DNA from: Candidatus Thorarchaeota archaeon
Lineage (GTDB): Archaea > Asgardarchaeota > Thorarchaeia > Thorarchaeales > Thorarchaeaceae
DNA: 5,508 nt
Direction of reading: 5' to 3'
NCBI GenBank assembly: GCA_029856425.1
Contig: JAHQWZ010000145.1
Span: 1-5,508 of the forward strand
A model generated the notes under the pieces. It worked only from the letters and a program-made list of their open reading frames with translations. It was not told the DNA's origin and ran no database searches. The translations under genes were made by a program, and so were the position numbers. Positions 1 to 5,508 of the stretch are shown piece by piece. Each line of letters opens with the position of its first letter. The first letter of the stretch is position 1.

Positions 1-1
1 T

Positions 2-1984
2 CCAAATCATGATATCGACTTGCTCAATCAAATGACAGGATATGATGTGAAACTAAGAGATGACCTCTATGCCAAGGCATCTGGACTCAAAGAAACAGCT
101 ATGTCTCTTCGAGAAGAGGTTCTTCGCGAACACGATGCTGAAGTAATAGAGATTACTGTCCTTAAAGAGGGTCTGAAGAGAATCTGGGGTGCGCCCAAAT
201 ATGCCAATGCGCATATCGTTGAATCGATGTTGTATCCTGCTACGATTCGTGATATAGCAAAGGATGTGGCAATTAGACTCTGTAAACCTTCTGATGAGCT
301 CGAAAGCATCAAGCGAGCTCACGAAATTCGTCTGAATTTCCTTTCTGCGGTTGATAAACTGATGACAGAATCCATTTCACTAGATGATTACGAAAAGCAG
401 TTGGTCGATAAGGTGTCTGATGATGTCGCTAAGGCAATTGAAGCAAATCCAACCGCAGCATTCAACCTACTCTCCTATCTTGTGCAGATACCCTCTACTG
501 ACATAGCCGCAGCGCTTAGGCGAAAGGGCTTGTCAGATCCTGCTGATTTGGCCAAGGGATTTAGAATTTCAGAGGAGGCAAAATCAGAAGACATCGATAC
601 TGAGGCTCCCGCTATTAGTGAGGTAGAGATGGATTACTTGGAGCGTTCGCTCAAGGCAATAGACAAACTCGAAAATATCTTGGAACGTCCAGTAAAGGGA
701 GCGTTAAAGGCTCAGGGTCTGAGGGCATCAGAACTTGAGAAGTTCACGATTGAAACGCTGGCAAAGGACCGAGACTCGCTCATCGGCTATGAAGTCAAGG
801 TTCTAGAGGTGCTCAAAGAAAAGACGCGAGTTCCATCTCCAGAAGATATGAGGAGACTGCTTGAAGCGCGTGAGAAAGTAAAAAAGGGCGCTCTCAGCTC
901 TATCGGTGTTTCTTCCTCATCAGATATTGTTCGTCACCGCCGTCATGGTGAAACAATCGCAGCCCTTCGCTTTGATTTGGTGTGGCATCTTACCTCAGGA
1001 ATCCTCACAAACATATCACGCATCGTCGAAACCTATATCCGTTCCAAGCAGGATCTCTTGCGAATAAAGGCATTGCTCAAGAGTATCTATGAGAGTCCAG
1101 AAACTGACCTTCAAGCACTTCGAGAGGAAATCCTCATTGATTTAGCATCTAAAAGAATCTATGAGCTAAAGACCATTTATCCTGACTTGAAAGCGCCTGA
1201 TATCACCTCATGGATGCATGCTCGACTCTCAAACAAAGACATGACTACTGCCAAGACTGAGCTAGATACCACTCCAAGTCCAGTCTTTGAGGGCGTTATT
1301 GATACAGAACTCGTAATGGATCAATTGGACTTTGATAATTACGCAATAGCATATGATGTCATGCATCGCTTCTTGAAAGCTGAACGTCGCAAGAAACTTG
1401 CCAAGGAGGAGGTTGCGCTTGAAGCGAAACTCGAGGAGCAGAAGGTTGCTGATAGGAAGAAAGCATCACTCGATGTACTGACTTGGATATACACAAAAAG
1501 CCAGACTGTTTTTCGAGCCATTGGAAGAGTGGGTGTTAAGGGTCTAGAATGGAACGCAAGTGATGACTCGAAATGCGCCAATCTGCTGGGATATTATTTA
1601 CGTACAAGCAGAGGTAGGAAGATTTGCTCAGTTTGTGGCGAAGCGCCCGTTGAAGGGAAGTGCAAGACTCACGGAACAAGCAACATGATTCCCAGTAACG
1701 ACACTGAGAACCTGGCTGTATTTGTAATGAGGTCTATTACGGATATTAAACAGGGTCTCATAGGACAAACTGCAAAACCAATGACGCTCACAGAAGCAAG
1801 GTCAATCATTGAACGGGAAATAGGCATTTTACGCAGGAGCGGCAAGATAACAACAAGGACGAATCTGAAGGAGCTAATGCCAGGCGATATAAATTACGTA
1901 ATTGGCCCTGCTATATCTCGTGTCATTGGCAAGTATTTCAATGAGTCATTAGAATATGCGGCTCGAAGGGTTGATTTGGTATAG
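2..1984 (+). CDS. Large helical protein of unknown function with C-terminal zinc knuckle (5' end uncertain, probably partial)
   Basis: I do not recognise this protein. The frame is open from base 2, so the gene may begin outside the window. Internal candidate starts are TTG at 20 (654 residues) and ATG at 32; neither has a visible Shine-Dalgarno sequence. Numbering below is from the TTG. The protein is rich in Lys, Glu, Leu and Arg, appears mostly helical, and has no signal peptide or membrane segment. A strongly charged stretch at about 447-483 suggests a coiled coil. Near the C-terminus C536, C539, C548 and H551 form a CX2CX8CX2H pattern, which probably binds one zinc ion like a zinc ribbon or knuckle. 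About 100 further residues of helical character follow. The zinc site would fit nucleic-acid or protein binding, but nothing shows which. It ends two bases before the stop of the convergent cutA gene, so the two 3' ends must share transcribed sequence. The coding call is firm because of length; the function is open. Confidence 0.85.
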   Translation, partial: PNHDIDLLNQMTGYDVKLRDDLYAKASGLKETAMSLREEVLREHDAEVIEITVLKEGLKRIWGAPKYANAHIVESMLYPATIRDIAKDVAIRLCKPSDELESIKRAHEIRLNFLSAVDKLMTESISLDDYEKQLVDKVSDDVAKAIEANPTAAFNLLSYLVQIPSTDIAAALRRKGLSDPADLAKGFRISEEAKSEDIDTEAPAISEVEMDYLERSLKAIDKLENILERPVKGALKAQGLRASELEKFTIETLAKDRDSLIGYEVKVLEVLKEKTRVPSPEDMRRLLEAREKVKKGALSSIGVSSSSDIVRHRRHGETIAALRFDLVWHLTSGILTNISRIVETYIRSKQDLLRIKALLKSIYESPETDLQALREEILIDLASKRIYELKTIYPDLKAPDITSWMHARLSNKDMTTAKTELDTTPSPVFEGVIDTELVMDQLDFDNYAIAYDVMHRFLKAERRKKLAKEEVALEAKLEEQKVADRKKASLDVLTWIYTKSQTVFRAIGRVGVKGLEWNASDDSKCANLLGYYLRTSRGRKICSVCGEAPVEGKCKTHGTSNMIPSNDTENLAVFVMRSITDIKQGLIGQTAKPMTLTEARSIIEREIGILRRSGKITTRTNLKELMPGDINYVIGPAISRVIGKYFNESLEYAARRVDLV

Positions 1985-1986
1985 AG

Positions 1987-2304
1987 CTAGCCAGTGATGT
2001 TTTCTGTTATCCATCTTAGGTATTCCTGCGACCCTCCCTGTATTGGGATGCTGACAAACTCAGGCACATCGTAGGAATGGTGTGCCCTAATTTCGTTCCA
2101 TAGGCTCTCCTGAAATGTGCGTTCAGTCTTGATGAATAAAATACTCTCCTCATCGTCCACGACCTTGCCTTTCCATCTATAGATACTCCTAATTGAAGGG
2201 ACAATGTTGACACATGCGCACACTCTCGCCTCCACTAGTCTTTTTGCCAGAGCGGTAGCGTCGCTATTGGGACAAGTAGTAATCGCTAAGATGTACTCTG
2301 TCAT
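1987..2304 (-). CDS. cutA: CutA1-family divalent-cation tolerance protein
   Basis: This is a 105-residue protein of the CutA1 family, small trimeric cytoplasmic proteins linked genetically to copper and other divalent-metal tolerance, with an exact biochemical role still debated. The family pattern is seen throughout: the TTCP strand near residues 9-12, the ARVCACVNIVP segment (26-36) with C29 and C31, SIYRWKGK (40-47), FIKTE (57-61), HHSYDVPE (75-82) and the closing YLRWI (95-99). Length matches the family. The open frame extends upstream to 2388, adding 28 residues, but the family homology begins at MTEYILAITT, so I start at 2304. A TATA-like TTTATGG on the minus strand lies 23 bases before this ATG, which fits a nearly leaderless transcript and would put the longer start upstream of the promoter. 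An in-frame ATG at 2331 overlaps the same box. The gene is convergent with the large gene to its left and divergent from the membrane protein to its right. Confidence 0.93.
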   Translation of the reverse strand: MTEYILAITTCPNSDATALAKRLVEARVCACVNIVPSIRSIYRWKGKVVDDEESILFIKTERTFQESLWNEIRAHHSYDVPEFVSIPIQGGSQEYLRWITENITG

Positions 2305-2327
2305 ACATTTTACTGAGCTATACCTAG

Positions 2328-2334
2328 CCATAAA
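2328..2334 (-). promoter_or_regulatory. Probable TATA box for cutA
   Basis: The minus strand reads TTTATGG, close to the archaeal TATA consensus TTTATAT. Its centre is about 27 bases before the cutA ATG at 2304, the normal TATA-to-start distance for a leaderless archaeal transcript. The call rests on sequence and spacing only; no convincing BRE was seen next to it. Confidence 0.4.
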
Positions 2335-2408
2335 TCCATGGAATTCTCTTCGAAGCAAGAAACGAATGTTATTATCCTGAAAAATCAAGACAATAACCGG
2401 TTTGGAAT

Positions 2409-2870
2409 ATGAGTTTGGGATCTCCCCGAAAAATCACTTTGTTCCTAATTGCTGTAACTATTCTCACACCATATTTCATGATGCAACAAAGCCTGCTTGG
2501 CGGGACAATCATCCGAATAGTAGCGCCATTATGGTCCTTCGTATCATATTCTACGACGCCATTTGTATTTGAGTTTCCGTTTAGTCTTACAATTGACTAT
2601 CTCCCATTTTGGGGAATGGGCTTAATAATCGCAGCACTAACATATTCCTCAATGACTAGAAACGAGCTCACCAGAATGGGATATTTTATTGTTGCATTCA
2701 TCTCTCTTCTCATGCAGCTTGGGTATTTCATTGTCATTGGTTACATTACCAGCGGGGGTCCTCCAATCTCTATCACACCTATTCCGATAGTAGCCCTACT
2801 AGCTTTGTTGATGGCTCCTTCTATTCACGAATTACAACCTTCTCGCTGGGAGCCCGTTTCACGTTCCTGA
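2409..2870 (+). CDS. Small multi-pass membrane protein, unknown function
   Basis: This 153-residue protein is not recognisable as a known family. It has four probable membrane segments at about residues 9-27, 63-80, 91-114 and 120-138. Positive charges lie before segment 1 (R7, K8), between segments 2 and 3 (R84, R89) and after segment 4 (R146, R152). This supports both termini being cytoplasmic, with a moderately hydrophobic outer loop at 28-62. No catalytic or metal-binding pattern is visible. The ATG at 2409 is the first in the frame; no clear Shine-Dalgarno sequence precedes it, and an AT-rich TTATTATC at 2369-2376 is a weak promoter candidate. It is divergent from cutA and on the same strand as the downstream aldolase-Fae pair. 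A 42-base gap with its own TATA-like box suggests the pair is transcribed separately. A transport role for the pathway below is conceivable only by proximity. Confidence 0.75.
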   Translation: MSLGSPRKITLFLIAVTILTPYFMMQQSLLGGTIIRIVAPLWSFVSYSTTPFVFEFPFSLTIDYLPFWGMGLIIAALTYSSMTRNELTRMGYFIVAFISLLMQLGYFIVIGYITSGGPPISITPIPIVALLALLMAPSIHELQPSRWEPVSRS

Positions 2871-2907
2871 CAACTCACCTATCCCCTCTGCAGCGAGCAA
2901 CCCTTAG

Positions 2908-2914
2908 TTTATAT
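2908..2914 (+). promoter_or_regulatory. Probable archaeal TATA box for the aldolase-Fae operon
   Basis: TTTATAT matches the archaeal TATA consensus. It lies in the short gap after the membrane-protein gene and overlaps the ATG at 2913. Transcription would be expected to begin about 22-27 bases downstream, near 2935-2940, just before an in-frame GTG at 2943. If the box is used, the ATG at 2913 cannot be the start on that transcript. Confidence 0.45.
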
Positions 2915-4346
2915 GCGAGATTCCAGCCACGCACAAGCAAGGGTGAAACTGTTGGGTAAGAGATTCGTTCCACAAGGAGTAATGCCTGCTCTGGTCACAC
3001 CATTCACCAAGGATGGAGACATCCTTGAGGAAGGATTCAAGCAAGTGATTGACTTTACTATTGGAAAAGGAGTGACTGGAGTAGTACCAGCTGGCACAAC
3101 TGGCGAGTTTTCTTATCTGCGGACTGAGGAGCGAAAGAAGCTTCTCAGGCTTGCCATCGAGTTCGTTGATGGGAGAGTGCCCATTATTGCAGGTACTGGC
3201 CAGAATAGTACCAGGGCAACTGTTGCGCTCACTAAATATGCAGCTGATATTGGCTGTGATGCCGCACTAATCATCTCTCCATATTATCTGAGGCCTAGTG
3301 ACAAGGGGTATTTCGACCATTATGCCGAGGTTTCTAGAAAGGCGGATTTACCAATTATCCTGTACAATATCCCTCAATGCACTCTAGGCATTCTGAACTC
3401 CAATGTGGTTGAAGACCTAGCTGATCTTGATAATATAGTCGGAATCAAGGATAGTGGCGGGAACATCGGGCATACGGTTGAATTGATACAGAAATTGAAA
3501 GGGAAAATGCCGGTCTTGATAGGACATGATGAATGTTTCCTATCAGCGATAGCAGCTGGAGCAAGAGCTGCAATAATGGCTTCTGCTAATATCATACCTC
3601 ATGTTTGGTTAAAGATTATGGAAAGGGTCAAGGCTGGCGATTTTGAAGAGGCTGCACTACTACAACAGAAAGCGCAGACTCTTGCCCGGATAGTAACCAG
3701 AAATGGTGGCGCCCCTCCTGTTAAGGCAGCTCTAAAGATGATTGGTATCAAAGCAGGACGAAGTAGGATGCCCCTAGATACAGGTGGTACCTTGACACTT
3801 GAGTTGAAAGAGGAAATTCGCCTCGAATTAGAAAGACTAGGAGTGATTGAATCTCTTGAACATCCCTTGGCTCAACCTATTGATATAATGCGTATACTTC
3901 ATGAAATGGCTGAGGATATTGATAGGGCAAATGTTGATTTTGGCGTTGGCTCAAATGATAAGATCACGGCAAGTGTGGCTACAGGCTCGAAGAGTGGTCC
4001 ATTAGGTAAGGTATTCGTGAAACTCTTGACAACTCCTCAGATAGGTCGAGAGGCTCTTACAGTTATTCTAGAACCAAACCTACCCGTGAAGCCATCAAGC
4101 CTTATGATTCCCAAAAGCAAAATCGAGTCTATGAGGCAGGCCTCTCTCTTTTATGGGCCTGTCCAAGCCGGTGCAGCCCGCGCAGTTGCGGATCATCTTG
4201 AGAAGAATCTCATCCCCCGTGGAGCCGTGACGGATAATGTCATGCTAATGGCTTTAGACATTGACATGAACACACGTGAACGTAGGGAAATCAGGGCGGC
4301 AGCCGAGGATGCGGTGAGGAAAGCCCTTTCAAAGATATGGGGTTGA
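2913..4346 (+). CDS. DapA-family aldolase/lyase fused to a Fae-like domain, copy 1 (Fae histidine replaced)
   Basis: This is a two-domain protein of 477 residues from ATG 2913, or 467 from GTG 2943. Residues about 20-313 form a complete DapA-family (beta/alpha)8 class I aldolase domain: PALVTPF (25-31), GTTGE (61-65) with the substrate-binding Thr pair, SPYYLRP (122-128), YNIP (151-154) with the catalytic Tyr, and GIKDSGG (177-183) with Schiff-base Lys179. C156 stands where dihydrodipicolinate synthase has the Arg that binds aspartate semialdehyde, so true DapA activity is unlikely. After a linker of about 26 residues, 340-477 is a full-length Fae-like domain: ATGSKSGPLGKVF (356-368), LEPNLPVKP (386-394), MIPK (398-401) and YGPVQAGAARAVAD (414-427), running to the usual helical C-terminus. 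The histidine of the Fae EVAHxDL motif is T352 here, so formaldehyde-tetrahydromethanopterin condensation is doubtful. The longest frame is given. The GTG at 2943 is a serious alternative because a TATA box overlaps the ATG and copy 2 starts at a similar distance from PALVTPF. A second copy follows after 5 bases. Confidence 0.93.
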   Translation: MRDSSHAQARVKLLGKRFVPQGVMPALVTPFTKDGDILEEGFKQVIDFTIGKGVTGVVPAGTTGEFSYLRTEERKKLLRLAIEFVDGRVPIIAGTGQNSTRATVALTKYAADIGCDAALIISPYYLRPSDKGYFDHYAEVSRKADLPIILYNIPQCTLGILNSNVVEDLADLDNIVGIKDSGGNIGHTVELIQKLKGKMPVLIGHDECFLSAIAAGARAAIMASANIIPHVWLKIMERVKAGDFEEAALLQQKAQTLARIVTRNGGAPPVKAALKMIGIKAGRSRMPLDTGGTLTLELKEEIRLELERLGVIESLEHPLAQPIDIMRILHEMAEDIDRANVDFGVGSNDKITASVATGSKSGPLGKVFVKLLTTPQIGREALTVILEPNLPVKPSSLMIPKSKIESMRQASLFYGPVQAGAARAVADHLEKNLIPRGAVTDNVMLMALDIDMNTRERREIRAAAEDAVRKALSKIWG

Positions 4347-4347
4347 T
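4339..4347 (+). promoter_or_regulatory. Shine-Dalgarno site for copy 2, overlapping the stop of copy 1
   Basis: GGGGTTGAT matches 7 of 9 bases of the archaeal anti-16S complement GGAGGTGAT. It ends 4 bases before the GTG at 4352 and contains the TGA stop of copy 1 (4344-4346). This decides the GTG start over the in-frame TTG at 4343 and suggests translational coupling of the two genes. Confidence 0.5.
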
Positions 4348-4351
4348 TATT

Positions 4352-5508
4352 GTGACGAGTGCCAACTATAGATTCAAAGGTGTTTACCCTGCGCTAGTAA
4401 CTCCGTTCGATGAGAATGGTGTAAACGAGAAGCAGTATCGCAGACTAATTGATTATACAATTGGTAAGGGTGCCACCGGCTTAGTACCATGCGGTACAAC
4501 AGGCGAGTTCACCAGCATGCGATTTGAGGAGAAAGTTGAAGCAATTCGAATAGCATGCGAAGCTGCTGATGGCCGAGTACCTGTAGTGGCAGGAACAGGA
4601 GCTGCATACACAAACGACGTTATCAAGCTGACAAGAAGAGCGGCTGAGTTTGGTGCCTCAGCAGCTCTAGTTGTCACGCCATACTTTCTCAAGCCTTCAA
4701 CTAAGGAGATATACGAGCATTTTGAGAAGATTGCCAACTCATCAGAGATTCCGATTATCTTGTACAATATTCCTCAGGTGACAGGAGTCATGCTCGATTG
4801 GTGGGTGATTGATGGTCTACGAGAGATTGAAAATATCATTGGATTAAAAGATTCAAGCGGCAATCTCGTGCACCTAACCACGGTCCTTGTTCGAAAGCCT
4901 GAGGAGTTTCAAGTTATGATTGGGCATGACGAAGTAGCTCTTCCAGCACTTGCTTCGGGTTGTGATGGTGCTATTCTTGCGAGTGCGAATATCTTCCCAG
5001 ATCGATATCTCAAGATGCAAGCAGCATTAGCTGCTGGCGATCTCAAGGAGGCTTTGATAATCCAAAGGAGCATACAAAAGACGGTTAGAATCTTTGTTAA
5101 TCGAGGGGGCGGTTTGGCAATCAAAGCAGGATTGAATATGATGGGAATTCCTGTCGGGGTGGCTCGACGGCCTCTCCAAGAGAGTGATTCTTTGAGGTAT
5201 GAGGACATTGATGAACTTAGGACGTGCCTAGAAGACCTTCATTTGATTGAGCGTGGACCAGTAACGTTCAAAATGGGCGACCGAGAATTACTTGCTGAAG
5301 CCTATCCAAAAGCAGTTGGTCTAGTTCCTGATGTTGTGGAGGACCTAACCTTGCTTCATGGTGAAGCACTGGCAGGCGAGGGTCTGGAAGTAGCACATGT
5401 TGACCTTGTCATGGGTGTGAGAGATGGTCCCCTAAGTGCTGCTCTGGAGAACTCTGGGAAAATTGTTGAGGGCTATCATTCGTCGAATATCATTAAGGAC
5501 CTTGACCC
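4352..5508 (+). CDS. DapA-family aldolase/lyase fused to a Fae domain, copy 2 (Fae histidine present; 3' end outside window)
   Basis: This frame runs open from GTG 4352 to the right edge, giving 385 residues. Residues 8-300 are a DapA-family domain, by eye a little under half identical to copy 1: PALVTPF (13-19), GTTGE (48-52), TPYFLKP (109-115), YNIP (138-141) and GLKDSSGN (164-171) with Schiff-base Lys166. V143 occupies the substrate-Arg position of dihydrodipicolinate synthase. F112 occupies the position of the second Tyr in the usual PYY, the residue that reaches into the neighbouring subunit's active site in that enzyme. After a linker of about 30 residues, a Fae domain begins near 334: HGEALAGEGLEVAHVDLVMG (336-355) is close to textbook Fae and includes the conserved H349. 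The window ends at LDP, where Fae proteins have the start of their EPNLPxKP motif, so about 100 residues should remain outside. The gene follows copy 1 by 5 bases with a Shine-Dalgarno site over the preceding stop, so one operon is likely. A pyruvate-dependent aldolase coupled to formaldehyde capture is my inference. Confidence 0.93.
   Translation, partial: MTSANYRFKGVYPALVTPFDENGVNEKQYRRLIDYTIGKGATGLVPCGTTGEFTSMRFEEKVEAIRIACEAADGRVPVVAGTGAAYTNDVIKLTRRAAEFGASAALVVTPYFLKPSTKEIYEHFEKIANSSEIPIILYNIPQVTGVMLDWWVIDGLREIENIIGLKDSSGNLVHLTTVLVRKPEEFQVMIGHDEVALPALASGCDGAILASANIFPDRYLKMQAALAAGDLKEALIIQRSIQKTVRIFVNRGGGLAIKAGLNMMGIPVGVARRPLQESDSLRYEDIDELRTCLEDLHLIERGPVTFKMGDRELLAEAYPKAVGLVPDVVEDLTLLHGEALAGEGLEVAHVDLVMGVRDGPLSAALENSGKIVEGYHSSNIIKDLD

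Noticed and set aside
53..322. Overlapping minus-strand open frames of 80-90 residues near the left end
   Set aside because: They are antisense to the long plus-strand gene and give low-complexity Ser/Arg-rich translations without recognisable motifs.
2305..2388. 28-residue N-terminal extension of cutA
   Set aside because: CutA homology begins at the ATG at 2304, and a TATA-like box inside the extension has the right spacing for that start. The extra residues resemble no CutA feature.
2871..2912. Terminator in the gap between the membrane protein and copy 1
   Set aside because: No hairpin and no T-run of useful length was found there. Separate transcription is suggested only by the TATA-like box.
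2913..4346. Annotating copy 1 as dapA of lysine biosynthesis
   Set aside because: The substrate-binding arginine is missing and a Fae-like domain is fused to the C-terminus. The DapA superfamily covers many other aldolases and lyases.
4453..5208. Long open frames on the minus strand (4453-4767 and 4909-5208)
   Set aside because: They lie opposite the aldolase domain of copy 2, whose conserved motifs show the plus strand is coding. Their translations show no family pattern.

Overview
The window looks like a piece of an archaeal chromosome. Three things point that way: TATA-like boxes sit about 25 bases before likely start codons, GTG starts are used, and there is a formaldehyde-activating enzyme (Fae) domain, whose usual cofactor is tetrahydromethanopterin. 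An uncultivated lineage such as the Asgard (Thorarchaeota-like) archaea is possible, but that is an impression and not shown by the sequence. No RNA gene, CRISPR array, mobile element or gap of more than about 110 bases without a gene was found.

Layout: (1) positions 2-1984, plus strand, hold most or all of a large, mainly helical, soluble protein of unknown function with a Cys/His zinc-binding knuckle near its C-terminus. Its frame is open to the left edge. (2) 1987-2304, minus strand, encodes a CutA1-family protein that converges on gene 1 with two bases between the stop codons. (3) 2409-2870, plus strand, encodes a small protein with four probable membrane segments, divergent from cutA. 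(4) 2913-4346 and (5) 4352-5508 (running off the right edge), plus strand, are tandem genes that appear to be translationally coupled.

The tandem pair is the main result. Each encodes a complete DapA-family (class I, Schiff-base pyruvate aldolase/lyase) domain of about 300 residues fused to a C-terminal Fae-like domain. Fae condenses formaldehyde with tetrahydromethanopterin. The two copies look complementary. Copy 1 keeps both active-site tyrosines of the DapA domain but has threonine where Fae has its conserved histidine. Copy 2 keeps that histidine in a canonical motif but has phenylalanine at one DapA tyrosine position. Both lack the arginine that true dihydrodipicolinate synthase uses to bind aspartate semialdehyde. 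I infer a two-subunit enzyme that couples a formaldehyde-releasing or formaldehyde-consuming 2-oxo-acid aldol reaction (for example pyruvate + formaldehyde <-> 4-hydroxy-2-oxobutanoate) to the C1 carrier pool, in analogy with the known Fae-Hps fusions of methanogens. The chemistry is a hypothesis. The domain fusion and the residue differences are read directly from the sequence.
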